Assembly: GCF_014836645.1 (NCBI RefSeq)
Contig: NZ_JACSQM010000006.1
Location: 62,001-126,000 of the forward strand
Reading direction: 5' to 3'
Origin: Fictibacillus norfolkensis
GTDB lineage: Bacteria; Bacillota; Bacilli; Bacillales; Fictibacillaceae
Length of the DNA: 64,000 nt
Positions 33,570 to 41,855 of this stretch are shown one piece after another. How positions within the stretch are numbered: the stretch's first letter is position 1; every line of letters begins with the position of its first letter. Under the pieces are notes generated by a model that was not told where the DNA came from, searched no databases, and was given only the letters and a program-made list of their open reading frames with translations. Made by a program: the position numbers and the translations under genes.

Positions 33570-34013
33570 ATGTTTAAAAAAGTAATGGCGTATACGGTAG
33601 CATTTAAAACGATTATGAGTTTATTCTTTTCGGCAGGAATCATCATTTATGTTGTGTTCGGCTATATGCTCGGAACGAGGGAGATCTCCTTCGAGATGAT
33701 CGTTCAAATCTTTTTTATCAGTATTTTGGTTACTGGTTTGCATTACTTATTTTGGACTGAGGACACTAAAGTGAAGTTAACAAATAGTTGGAAACTGGTT
33801 ATACAATATTTTATTCTCGGCTTCGTTTTAATGGGCATGTCTCAAGTATTTAACTGGTTCGAGTGGGGAAGTAAAACATTTTATATGATGTTGGTTCTGT
33901 TTCACATTCTTTATTTGGGCGGCATACTTGGGTTCACCATCTATTTTAAAGTGCTAGGATTTCAATTCAATCAGAAGATGCAGCATTATCGGGAGCAGAA
34001 TCAAGCTCGCTAG
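33570..34013 (+). CDS. DUF3021 membrane protein, partner of LytTR regulator
   Basis: A 147-residue protein with four transmembrane helices, the length and layout of DUF3021. It starts 18 nt after the LytTR gene with a GGAGG site. By analogy to HdrM/BrsM it likely binds and inhibits the regulator at the membrane and senses an unknown signal. Followed by an inverted repeat. Confidence 0.85.
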   Translation: MFKKVMAYTVAFKTIMSLFFSAGIIIYVVFGYMLGTREISFEMIVQIFFISILVTGLHYLFWTEDTKVKLTNSWKLVIQYFILGFVLMGMSQVFNWFEWGSKTFYMMLVLFHILYLGGILGFTIYFKVLGFQFNQKMQHYREQNQAR

Positions 34014-34052
34014 CTTTTAAGAAGTTGTAAAAAGAGTATAGTGTGGTAACAA

Positions 34053-34088
34053 TTATAATCGCAACGATTTCGTTGCGATTATTCTTAT
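34053..34088. terminator. Palindromic hairpin after DUF3021 gene
   Basis: Perfect 12-bp stem ATAATCGCAACG/CGTTGCGATTAT with an ATTT loop. The tail (ATTCTTATAT) is poor in T, so terminator strength is uncertain. Confidence 0.6.
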
Positions 34089-34207
34089 ATAAACCCCCTG
34101 TAAAAAAACTGAAAAAAATTAAAAAAGTGTGTCGATATTATCGTCTCTTCTTCGTCGTATAAGTAAATCAACTTAAAAACAACTAAAAATGCTAAGGAGA
34201 GATTCAT

Positions 34208-35017
34208 ATGAATACTGTAATTTCAAAAGATGGAACAAAAATTGTTTATGACAAGGTAGGAAATGGGCCTTCACTCATCTTAATCGGAGGCGCATTCAGT
34301 TATCGAAAGTTCCCTGGCTTTGTTAAACTTGCGAAATTATTAGCAGACCAATTTACCGTTTACACATACGATCGACGTGGCCGTGGGGATAGCGGTGACG
34401 CAGAAAAGTATGAACCCGCACGAGAGTATGAAGATCTGGATGCAATTATCTCAAAAGCAGGAGGAACAGCATTCGTTTGGGGGTTATCATCAGGAGCCGT
34501 TCTTGCTTTACAAGCTGCTGCTCATGGAGCAAGCATTACAAAATTAGCGCTCCACGAACCACCATTTATCGTCAATGACACAGATCATGTACCACCAAGT
34601 GATTTTTCAAAAAAGGTTAGTGAACTTATTGTTGATGACCGCAGTGCGGATACGATTAAATATTTCATGACGAAGGGCATGGGGGCTCCTTCATTCATTG
34701 TAACTATGATGCGTATGATGCCTGGTGTTTGGTCTAATCTTATGGCGGTTGCACATACCCTTCCGTACGATGCAGCATTATTAGAGGGGTATATGGAAGG
34801 AAAGTCATTGCCTGAAGATCGTTGGAATAACGTTACAGTACCAACACTTGTACTTAAAGGTACAGAAAGTCCTTTAATGCTTCGTGACGGATCAGATGCT
34901 TTAGTAAAAGTGCTTCCTAATGCTGAACTAATAAGTAAGAAGGGACTTGGACATACGAAACAACTTAATGTTAAAAGTATTTCTTCAGAGCTCGTCTCAT
35001 TTTTTTCGGCTGTATAA
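34208..35017 (+). CDS. Alpha/beta hydrolase
   Basis: A 269-residue protein of about the usual alpha/beta-hydrolase size. The nucleophile elbow G92-L-S94-S-G96 (WGLSSGAVLA), an oxyanion-loop GGAF near 27, DRRGRGDS near 55 and the catalytic His in GLGHTKQL near 253 are present; the acid is probably the Asp in LMLRDG. AAGGAGAG precedes ATG 34208. It lies 109 nt before the DGPF-sigma factor pair and may belong to the same stimulon. Substrate not predictable. Confidence 0.85.
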   Translation: MNTVISKDGTKIVYDKVGNGPSLILIGGAFSYRKFPGFVKLAKLLADQFTVYTYDRRGRGDSGDAEKYEPAREYEDLDAIISKAGGTAFVWGLSSGAVLALQAAAHGASITKLALHEPPFIVNDTDHVPPSDFSKKVSELIVDDRSADTIKYFMTKGMGAPSFIVTMMRMMPGVWSNLMAVAHTLPYDAALLEGYMEGKSLPEDRWNNVTVPTLVLKGTESPLMLRDGSDALVKVLPNAELISKKGLGHTKQLNVKSISSELVSFFSAV

Positions 35018-35125
35018 ACTAGAGGAAATCACTAAAGGATTTATTTAACAAATACCGAAACCTTTTTATAGATTTATTGTGCAGATTATAAAAATGAAGA
35101 GTTAAAAATGAGGAGGCAACTAAAC

Positions 35126-35560
35126 ATGAGATTTATGATGATCGTTAAAGCGACTGCAGATTCAGAAGCGGGGGTCATGCCGAGTCAGGAATTAATAGAT
35201 GCCATGCAAAAATATAACGAGGAATTAGTAAAGGCAGGTGTGCTTCTTGCTGCAGACGGCCTACAACCTAGTTCAAGTGGGTTGCGAATTTCTTACCCGG
35301 AGCGGGGCGGTAAGGCCAAAGTGGTTGACGGTCCGTTTACAGAAGTAAAAGAACTGATTGCAGGCTATACACTTATTGAAGTGAAGTCAAGAGAAGAAGC
35401 AATTCAGTGGGCTCTGCGTATGCCGGATCCACATGGATTTGGACATGGTGAGATTGAACTGCGGCAGGTTTTTGAGGCGGAGGAAATTATGGAAAATCCC
35501 ATTCATTTAATGAAAGAAAGAGAACTTCGAAAAAAAGCTGAGGAGCAACAAAAAGCGTGA
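35126..35560 (+). CDS. YCII/DGPF-domain protein linked to an ECF sigma factor
   Basis: A 144-residue dimeric ferredoxin-like YCII protein. It contains the DGPF signature (VVDGPFTEVKELIAGYTLIEVKSREEAIQWA), MRFMMIVKAT at the start and PDPHGFGHGEIELRQVFE. ATG 35126 has GAGGAGG 9 nt before. Its end overlaps the sigma factor GTG by 4 nt. DGPF proteins are the known companions of ECF42 sigma factors; what they bind is not established. Confidence 0.88.
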   Translation: MRFMMIVKATADSEAGVMPSQELIDAMQKYNEELVKAGVLLAADGLQPSSSGLRISYPERGGKAKVVDGPFTEVKELIAGYTLIEVKSREEAIQWALRMPDPHGFGHGEIELRQVFEAEEIMENPIHLMKERELRKKAEEQQKA

Positions 35561-36810
35561 CAGTGGTCGATGTAAATCGAGCGATCGAAGAGATATGGAG
35601 AATGGAATCTGCGAAGTTGATCGCATGCTTAACGCATTTGCTGCGAGATGTTGGTATCGCTGAAGATATTGCTCATGATGCATTAATCGTCGCATTAGAA
35701 AAATGGCCGAATATCGGTATCCCAGATAATCCAGGGGCATGGCTGATGACTGTGGCCAAACGTCGTGCGATTGATTTAATAAGGCGTACAAAAAAACGTG
35801 ATCAAAAATATACTGAACATGCTAGAGGAACAGATTTGTATACGGAAGAAGATGTTGGTCTAGTAGTAAACGAAGAGATTGGAGATGAACTTCTTCGTTT
35901 GATTTTCATGACCTGTCATCCCGTATTATCGCAAGAGGCAAGGGTTGCACTTACGCTTCGTTTGTTATGTGGTTTAACTACTGATGAGATTGCCCGTTCT
36001 TTTCTTCTGTCAGAATCTACTGTAGCGCAACGAATTGTACGTGCCAAAAGGACACTTAGATCTGAAAATGTTCCTTTTGAAGTTCCAGCAACAGAGGATC
36101 GAAAAGAGCGGCTATCAACAGTGCTTGAAGTTATTTACCTGATGTTTAACGAAGGGTATGCAGCAACATCAGGCGATCAATGGGTTCGTCCTTTGCTGTG
36201 TCAGGAGGCATTGAGATTAGGGCGGGTCCTGGCTGAGATTGCCCAAAGTGAATCAGAAGTACACGGGCTAGTCGCATTAATGGAAATACAATCTTCACGG
36301 TTGAAGACTAGAGTAAATGCAAAAGGGGAACCAATTTTACTCATGGACCAAAATCGAGCACAATGGGATCGGTTACTTATTCGTCGTGGATTAGCGGCAC
36401 TCGAGCGGTGTGAAAGGATAGGTGTACCACTCGGGCAATATGCGATTCAAGCGAAAATCTCTGCTTGTCATGCAGAAGCTCATTCCGTTGAAGAAACGAA
36501 TTGGATAAGAATAGCGGCGCTTTATGAGGCGTTATACAGAATATCTCCTTCACCTATCGTTGAATTAAACCACGCTGTTGCCGTCTCAATGGCATTTGGT
36601 CCGTCTATAGGACTTCAACTTGTAGATGAATTAGGTAGAGAGCCTTCTTTACAGGAGTATCACCTTCTATATAGCGTGCGTGGAGATCTTCTTTTTAAGT
36701 TAGGAAGAATGGATGACGCTCGTATAGAATTTGAACACGCTGCATCTATGACTAAGAATGAAAAAGAGAAAAGCCTTCTGATGTCCAGAGCAAAAGAATG
36801 TGAGTCTTGA
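35557..36810 (+). CDS. RNA polymerase sigma factor, ECF42 (SigJ/DUF6596-like) with C-terminal TPR extension
   Basis: A 417-residue ECF sigma factor. Region 2 spans about 15-85 (LTHLLRDVGIAEDIAHDALIVALEKWPNIGIPDNPGAWLMTVAKRRAIDLIRR) and region 4 about 120-180 (LTLRLLCGLTTDEIARSFLLSESTVAQRIVRAKR). A further 230 residues of helical repeats follow, including ALYRISPSPIVELNHAVAVSMAFGP, the mark of group ECF42. GTG 35557 overlaps the DGPF stop (GTGA). No anti-sigma gene lies nearby, which is usual for this group: the extension and DGPF protein are thought to regulate it. Confidence 0.88.
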   Translation: MTVVDVNRAIEEIWRMESAKLIACLTHLLRDVGIAEDIAHDALIVALEKWPNIGIPDNPGAWLMTVAKRRAIDLIRRTKKRDQKYTEHARGTDLYTEEDVGLVVNEEIGDELLRLIFMTCHPVLSQEARVALTLRLLCGLTTDEIARSFLLSESTVAQRIVRAKRTLRSENVPFEVPATEDRKERLSTVLEVIYLMFNEGYAATSGDQWVRPLLCQEALRLGRVLAEIAQSESEVHGLVALMEIQSSRLKTRVNAKGEPILLMDQNRAQWDRLLIRRGLAALERCERIGVPLGQYAIQAKISACHAEAHSVEETNWIRIAALYEALYRISPSPIVELNHAVAVSMAFGPSIGLQLVDELGREPSLQEYHLLYSVRGDLLFKLGRMDDARIEFEHAASMTKNEKEKSLLMSRAKECES

Positions 36811-36901
36811 ACAAACTACTTTTAAGCCTAGTAGATTATAGATGTTCAGTTTCGTAGTAAAGGTAGGAAAGCTGATCACAATCCAAAGGAGGAAACGATG
36901 G

Positions 36902-37093
36902 ATGCGATTTCAGAGAGGTAAAGTAGAAAGCAAGGGACATCATTCATTACGTCGAAAGCCACCACTTTCGAGTCCAAGTAAAGAAAGTTTGAAAAAAGAC
37001 TTAGAAGAACATATATATATGTTGCAAAAGGGCGATAGGACAAAAATAAAGGAGACAGTAAACGATGAATCAAGATGTGACCCATTTTATTGA
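36902..37093 (+). CDS. Possible small basic protein, 63 aa, unknown
   Basis: AAAGGAGG lies 9 nt before ATG 36902; an out-of-frame ATG at 36898 gives only seven codons before a stop. The product is basic (RGKVESKGHHSLRRKPP, then SKESLKKDLEEHIYMLQKGDRTKIKETVN) and resembles nothing I recognise. Its end overlaps the DUF1801 gene by 29 nt. It could be a remnant with a frameshift at its start or a real short gene. Confidence 0.35.
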   Translation: MRFQRGKVESKGHHSLRRKPPLSSPSKESLKKDLEEHIYMLQKGDRTKIKETVNDESRCDPFY

Positions 37094-37406
37094 GGAATTA
37101 AAAGAGTCCTGGCAGGTAGACTTGTCAACGAATCTACGCGGAGTTGTTCACCAGGCGATACCTAATGTTAATGAGCGTATTCAGTATAAAAAACCTCACT
37201 TCTTAAAAAACGGAAAATATGCTGCTGTGATCTCAACATCCAAAGATGCCGTAAGCTTTACAATTTTCAATGCAAATTCATTAGAACTTCCAGAAGATCT
37301 ATTCAGTGGTCCACCAGAACGTAAAACCATAAAGTTGCGTAAAGGTGACACGGTTGATTCCAAACAACTTATTTCTTTTGTCAGAGAAGCTTCGAATTCT
37401 TTATGA
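37065..37406 (+). CDS. DUF1801/YdhG-like protein
   Basis: A 113-residue protein with the DUF1801 pattern: VTHFIEELKESWQVDLSTNLRGVVHQAIPNVNERIQYKKPHFLKNGKYAAVISTSKDAVSFTIFNA and PPERKTIKLRKGDTVDSKQLISFV. It is the frataxin-like YdhG fold. AAAGGAG precedes ATG 37065. Function unknown; some relatives have been suggested to handle iron, which is not testable here. Confidence 0.8.
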   Translation: MNQDVTHFIEELKESWQVDLSTNLRGVVHQAIPNVNERIQYKKPHFLKNGKYAAVISTSKDAVSFTIFNANSLELPEDLFSGPPERKTIKLRKGDTVDSKQLISFVREASNSL

Positions 37407-37420
37407 TTGATCTATTCATT

Positions 37421-37464
37421 AAAAAAAGCTTGAGTCCGAGAGATTCTGGACTCAAGCTTTTTTT
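37421..37464. terminator. Bidirectional terminator
   Basis: AAAAAAAGCTTGAGTCC pairs perfectly with GGACTCAAGCTTTTTTT around a 10-nt loop, serving both convergent genes. Confidence 0.9.
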
Positions 37465-37474
37465 GTGGAGTCAG

Positions 37475-38977
37475 TTATGCACCTTTTCGTACAAGTTGTT
37501 CTTCTTTTGATGACTGATCAAACAAGTATTTTTTTACAGCGTTTGATGAATGTTTCGCTTTTTTACCGAAGAATGGATTCAACACAACTACCGTCGCAAA
37601 GTTAGCCATCAATCCCCAGAAACCTTCATAGATTCCAAGACTTGTACCTGTTGAATAGACTGTGAAGGTAACGACAAGTCCTACGATCAGGCCGATAATG
37701 GTAGCTTCTCTAGATTGATTTCTCCAGAATAAGCTGATAACGATTGCAGGAAAAATCTGCACCATTCCTGATACACCAAGCAACTGTAGGGAAACGAGCG
37801 CTTGTGGAAACACAAGACCGAACAATAAGGCAAGTCCGATAACAACGAAAACCATGCCGCGAGTGATCATCGTTAGTTTCGGTCCTTTTACTCTCGGATT
37901 GATGAGGTCACGATAGATGTTGTTTGCAAATAGGTTTGATGCACCAATCGCCATGATAGAGCATGGAATGAGGGAAGCAAGTGCGATCGTAGAGTACGCT
38001 AATCCCTGACCGATTCCACCATAAGACGTTTGGATCAATGCAAGAAGAGCAAACCTAGGATCAGTCCCATCTGGTAAAACAAGAAAAGCAATGAATCCAA
38101 GGAAAACAACAAGAATTAAAACGATATTATAAAGCGGCAGAAACAGTGCATTTTTTCGAATGGCATCTGCACTTTTCGCTGTGAAAACGCCTGTTGCCGC
38201 ATGTGCCCACATAAAAAGAGCAAGTGATGATACAAAAGCTGCTGTAATGAACCATGTAATACCTTTTGGTCCAGACTCTGGAATCGTTAAGAGGTGAGGA
38301 GCTTCCGTTACGATTTTATCAACCATAGGATTCCAGCCGCCAAAGTGCATGATTGGAAGAGACACGACCATGAATAACATGATTGCCCATACTAGAACAT
38401 CCTTAATGATTGCTGTATATGTCGGTCCTTTGATCCCACTGAAAAATGTATACAGTGCAACAAGCAAGAAAGAGGTGATCACGACCACTTTTACATTGAT
38501 AAAGCCTGTCCCAGCAACCTGGAGCGTATCTTGAATACCACTCAGCTGCAAACAGATATACGGAATCAGCATAAGTACGCCGACGATGGCGATGAGTGAA
38601 GATAATAGCTTAGAGTCAAAACGTTCGCGAGCATAGTCTGCTAGAGTGGTTAACTTATGCTCATTAGCCACTTTCCATAACTTCGGAAGGAAAAAATAAG
38701 AGATAAAATAGGCCAGAACCGAGTAGGGAATCGCGAAGAATGCGAGACTTCCTGCTGTGTAAGCGGTACTCGTTAACCCTAGGAACGTATAAGCTGTGTA
38801 AAGGTCTGCACCGACTAGAAACCAGACGAGTAGGCCGCCAAAGCGTCTTCCGCCAACAGACCATTCTTCAACAGAACTTCGGGTAGCTTTGTCCCTACCG
38901 GCAAGAAAGCCGATCAGAACAACTGTTAAGATAATAAAAATCGTGATAGATAGTGCTGTAAGATTACCTTGCTGCAT
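37475..38977 (-). CDS. yhjB: Sodium:solute symporter (YhjB-like)
   Basis: A 500-residue SSF transporter with about 13 helices. Family stretches are GGLLVWFLVGADLYTAYTFLGLTSTAYTAG near 47, SGIKGPTYTAIIKDVLVW and GQGLAYSTIALASLIPCSIMAIGASNLFANNIYRD (sodium site region). It begins right after the stop of the DUF3311 gene, the same pair as yhjC-yhjB in B. subtilis. Substrate is probably a monocarboxylate or other small metabolite, which is not established. Confidence 0.88.
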   Translation of the reverse strand: MQQGNLTALSITIFIILTVVLIGFLAGRDKATRSSVEEWSVGGRRFGGLLVWFLVGADLYTAYTFLGLTSTAYTAGSLAFFAIPYSVLAYFISYFFLPKLWKVANEHKLTTLADYARERFDSKLLSSLIAIVGVLMLIPYICLQLSGIQDTLQVAGTGFINVKVVVITSFLLVALYTFFSGIKGPTYTAIIKDVLVWAIMLFMVVSLPIMHFGGWNPMVDKIVTEAPHLLTIPESGPKGITWFITAAFVSSLALFMWAHAATGVFTAKSADAIRKNALFLPLYNIVLILVVFLGFIAFLVLPDGTDPRFALLALIQTSYGGIGQGLAYSTIALASLIPCSIMAIGASNLFANNIYRDLINPRVKGPKLTMITRGMVFVVIGLALLFGLVFPQALVSLQLLGVSGMVQIFPAIVISLFWRNQSREATIIGLIVGLVVTFTVYSTGTSLGIYEGFWGLMANFATVVVLNPFFGKKAKHSSNAVKKYLFDQSSKEEQLVRKGA

Positions 38978-39178
38978 TTAGTCCAGACTCCCTTCTGATT
39001 TCTGAAGTTGATAGATTCCTAATGTGCAAAAAGGAGTTAGCACAATCCACAAAAACAACCAAAACTGAAGAAACGGTAGTCCGAAAATGATAGGATCGAT
39101 CCTGTTTACGAACGGTAGAACGACCAGTTGTGCGATAAATGGAGCGGAAATCAATACAATCAATAATAATTTCTTCAT
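38978..39178 (-). CDS. yhjC: DUF3311 small membrane protein (YhjC-like)
   Basis: A 66-residue protein with two helices (LLLIVLISAPFIAQLVVLPFV and FLQFWLFLWIVLTPFCTLGIYQL). DUF3311 proteins accompany SSF permeases and may be a small subunit. ATG 39178 has AAGGGAC upstream; longer open frames have no site. Its stop adjoins the yhjB-like start with no gap. Confidence 0.85.
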   Translation of the reverse strand: MKKLLLIVLISAPFIAQLVVLPFVNRIDPIIFGLPFLQFWLFLWIVLTPFCTLGIYQLQKSEGSLD

Positions 39179-39403
39179 GCTGCATGTGTCCCTTCTGTGG
39201 TGTTTTTTAGAAATATAATGTTCACAATCATAACAGCTTAGAAAGTGAGGGACAAGGGGAATTATATAAATTTTTAAAATATTTAATATTATTAGAAAAT
39301 GAAAGGGTTTACATATTATATAAAAATAAATACTGTACGACCTAAGCAAAAATAGGATACATACATATTATGGAAGTAACCGTATAAAGGGAGGTGGGAA
39401 ACG

Positions 39404-40111
39404 ATGATTCATTCATGTGTTTGTCACACGTTAAAATGTTTGAAATACGGGCAAGCTGTAGTTCTGTTAATAGGTAACAGGCAGATTCCTTTTATTTTTC
39501 AAGGAATCAACGGAAATTGTGTAGTGGGTATAACGAGTGGTAACCAAGTACTTGCTTTAGACTGTAGATGCATAACGGCGGTTATCTGTAGCAGAACGGC
39601 TGTAAACATAAATAGATTTTCTAATCCTAATGTTATTACAATTCCTGATAGCGGAGCTGCAACACCTTATCCATCGACTATTAATGTGTCAGGTTTAAGT
39701 GGGACAGTTGCAAATGTGACGGTAACTCTCCGTAACCTCACACATTCATATTTAGCTGATCTGCAAATATTGCTTGTAGGTCCTCAAGGACAGAATGTCA
39801 TCTTAATGTCTACAGTTGGAGGCTTTAGTCCTGGTGTTGTGAATGCTACGTATACGTTCAGTGATGCTGCAGTAAATTCTATGACAGAAGATGCTATTCC
39901 TCCATCAGGCATTTATAAACCAAGTACTACTCTTCCAGTTACAGCATTACCAGGTGCGCCAGGACTTCCTTATGGAACGGTTCTTAGTGTTTTTAATGGA
40001 ACGAATCCGAATGGTGCATGGCGATTATATGTATATGATCAATTTGCTCAAGACCAAGGAGCCATCAATAGGGGCTGGGAGCTGACTATAACAACACGAG
40101 AGTCATTTTAA
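39404..40111 (+). CDS. P-domain (proprotein-convertase-type) protein with Cys-rich N-terminus, possible spore-surface protein
   Basis: A 235-residue protein. Residues about 1-68 carry six cysteines in two clusters (HSCVCHTLKC and LDCRCITAVIC) around a hydrophobic stretch and no signal peptide. Residues about 75-235 form a P-domain: STINVSGLSGTVANVTVTLRNLTHSYLADLQILLVGPQGQNVILMSTVGG and SVFNGTNPNGAWRLYVYDQFAQDQGAINRGWELTI. P-domains normally follow a subtilisin; none is here. Cys-rich plus no signal suggests a spore coat or exosporium protein, and a weak sigma-K-like CATACATAT lies at 39360. GGGAGG precedes ATG 39404. Confidence 0.75.
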   Translation: MIHSCVCHTLKCLKYGQAVVLLIGNRQIPFIFQGINGNCVVGITSGNQVLALDCRCITAVICSRTAVNINRFSNPNVITIPDSGAATPYPSTINVSGLSGTVANVTVTLRNLTHSYLADLQILLVGPQGQNVILMSTVGGFSPGVVNATYTFSDAAVNSMTEDAIPPSGIYKPSTTLPVTALPGAPGLPYGTVLSVFNGTNPNGAWRLYVYDQFAQDQGAINRGWELTITTRESF

Positions 40112-40116
40112 CTGTA

Positions 40117-40147
40117 AGACCTCCAAGTAAAGGAGGTTTTCTTTTTT
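40117..40147 (+). terminator. Terminator after P-domain gene
   Basis: ACCTCC/GGAGGT stem, a 7-nt loop and a T run. Confidence 0.75.
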
Positions 40148-40149
40148 TA

Positions 40150-40578
40150 CTACCAATCATTTCGCTTATGTTTACCTTCTATTTTCTTAGAATCATCTGG
40201 CATGCTAAGACCGTGCTGCTTAATGTGGTCTGCGTTCTTTACAAAATAGTGATACTTCCAACCCTTTTCGTTATGAAACTCTACTAAAAAGATATAAGGA
40301 TTGTATTGCCGTCCGATGTTTTGTGTAATCTGCCACTTTTCATTAGGAAATTGCTTTTCTAAATATAAGGTGAGCTGTTCTTTTTTTACGGAAACGTGAT
40401 AGTTAATCCAAAAGGGATGTATGATGAAAAGTAGTAAAACGAGAGTTGTCATGATACTAGCTGTGTATAAGCCGGTTTTTCGTTTTGTTTTGGGGATGAA
40501 AAAAGCAATGATGAAAAGTGTGCAGATCAAAGTTACGGTGAACATAATTTCGATGACTGTGATCGGATGTAAATCCAT
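40150..40578 (-). CDS. Membrane protein, 142 aa, unknown
   Basis: Two N-terminal helices (about 7-28 and 35-57) followed by a soluble domain of about 85 residues (LTLYLEKQFPNEKWQITQNIGRQYNPYIFLVEFHNEKGWKYHYFV). The pattern resembles DUF3139-like proteins, but I would not assign it. GAGGAG lies upstream of the minus-strand start. It stands alone. Confidence 0.65.
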   Translation of the reverse strand: MDLHPITVIEIMFTVTLICTLFIIAFFIPKTKRKTGLYTASIMTTLVLLLFIIHPFWINYHVSVKKEQLTLYLEKQFPNEKWQITQNIGRQYNPYIFLVEFHNEKGWKYHYFVKNADHIKQHGLSMPDDSKKIEGKHKRNDW

Positions 40579-40693
40579 GAATATGTGCCTCCTCTTCTGA
40601 AAATGGAGTTTAATACATAGTTTATTCTATATAGAAAGGTAAATATCTTCTTACATAGACACCTATTTCTTTGCTAGCTAGACACCAACATAA

Positions 40694-40798
40694 TGAATCC
40701 ACAAAAATCGCTTCTGAATCCAGAAATATGCATGTTGAATCCAAAAGTTTAGCCGTTTAATCCACGAGTTTTAGGCTCCAATCCACATTTTTAGTTTG
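40694..40798. repeat. 21-bp-period tandem array B (5 units)
   Basis: Units start at 40694, 40715, 40736, 40757 and 40778, all exactly 21 bp apart. The core is TGAATCCA (three exact, then TTAATCCA and CCAATCCA) followed by a variable A/T-rich half. It lies in the 309-base gap 40579-40887, which also holds the terminator at 40835 and a small GTCCA/TGGAC hairpin at 40812-40828. The same period occurs in arrays A and C with different cores. Confidence 0.85.
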
Positions 40799-40834
40799 CC
40801 AAGCTAAATTTGTCCACTCCAAATGGACGCCAAG

Positions 40835-40870
40835 GAAAAAAGCCGCACCCATAAAAGGGAGCAGCTTTTT
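40835..40870 (-). terminator. Terminator of the DUF2269-like gene (minus strand)
   Basis: On the minus strand AGCTGCTCCC pairs with GGGTGCGGCT (one mismatch, one G-T) and is followed by six Ts. Confidence 0.75.
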
Positions 40871-40887
40871 CCAACCTATCATGCAAT

Positions 40888-41331
40888 TTAAAACCACAAA
40901 TATGGCTTTCCGACCATAAACCAAAGCATGATCATCAGCAATCCGAGATAGATCCAAACGGCACGCTGTAATTTCCGAGCGAGCTCCACTTTATCACACG
41001 CTTCATCATCAAACTTACGAAGCGTCGGTGAAAAGGCACGCGCTAAAAAGAACAGCGAGCAAAATAAGACGATTAAAGTCATGAGAATCCACGGCGTATC
41101 CCACGTCCATGGTCCAGTAAAAACAAGCAATGTACCTGAAAACACCAGAACGTGACCCGCGTGCTTGGCGAGCCAAACGACAAACCGAAATGTGCCAAGG
41201 TGGGCCTGCATCTCATCTCCACTAGCGGTTCTCAGTTTTTTGATCAGTGGGAACAGAATAAAGAACGGGCCGACAGAAATGATCACGCTTAAAATATGGA
41301 TATACAAAAAAATGCGATACAAATTATCCAT
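40888..41331 (-). CDS. DUF2269-like four-helix membrane protein
   Basis: A 147-residue integral membrane protein with four helices: IFLYIHILSVIISVGPFFILFPLI, FVVWLAKHAGHVLVFSGTLLVF, WILMTLIVLFCSLFFLARAF and IYLGLLMIMLWFMVGKPYLWF. Conserved His in HILSV and KHAGH recall DUF2269/CopD-like proteins. ATG 41331 has no good ribosome site; it starts 11 nt after the stop of the ASCH gene, so coupling is likely. Confidence 0.7.
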   Translation of the reverse strand: MDNLYRIFLYIHILSVIISVGPFFILFPLIKKLRTASGDEMQAHLGTFRFVVWLAKHAGHVLVFSGTLLVFTGPWTWDTPWILMTLIVLFCSLFFLARAFSPTLRKFDDEACDKVELARKLQRAVWIYLGLLMIMLWFMVGKPYLWF

Positions 41332-41342
41332 CAAGTTATGAT

Positions 41343-41690
41343 TTAGCCTTTAGCAGGACTGAATTCGTGAACCCATACTTGCATATGAGGAAGCCACGGC
41401 ATACCAGGGTGGTAAGAAAGAATGGCGTTCTTATATTCTTCGACCGTTGCAAAACCTTCGTCTTGAGCGTGTTGATCGGTTAGTTCACCAAGAGATTGTC
41501 GATATACATTGTTCACTACGAACGAATGGCCATCTAACTCCATGATTTCCCCGATATCTGCATAGCGTCCGTTACGGCGGGTAGCCGTTTTTTTGCCTTC
41601 TAGAACTTTAGCAACATCAGCTGGCATCGTTACGAGTCTTTCAATCGAACACGTTTTTGGTGGTAAATTGTTATTTTCATGATTTGTCAT
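41343..41690 (-). CDS. ASCH-domain protein
   Basis: A 115-residue protein. The ASCH signature reads VAKVLEGKKTATRRNGRYADIGEIMELDGHSFVVNNVYRQSLGELTDQHAQDEGF (KTATRR basic pocket, then a beta-strand core). ASCH proteins are PUA-like and often bind RNA or modified nucleosides. ATG 41690 has AAGGAG 9 nt upstream; an upstream in-frame ATG at 41711 is closer to a poorer site. It ends just before the membrane gene. Confidence 0.8.
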   Translation of the reverse strand: MTNHENNNLPPKTCSIERLVTMPADVAKVLEGKKTATRRNGRYADIGEIMELDGHSFVVNNVYRQSLGELTDQHAQDEGFATVEEYKNAILSYHPGMPWLPHMQVWVHEFSPAKG

Positions 41691-41855
41691 ATGTAAAAAC
41701 TCCTTTTTCATTTCTCCAATTCCTAATGTATCACATTTTATTAAGTAGTCTGTCTATTTTTATCGGAAGAAAACGGTAAGATGTGTCTTTGCTATGTTGA
41801 GTCAGTACCTTTATAATCAAGAGATGACTCTACCTGAGGGAGGCTAATTTAAGTT

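Noticed and set aside
36842..36901. Upstream start for the small gene before the DUF1801 gene
   Set aside because: The AAAGGAGG site lies inside this part, so translation should begin after it.
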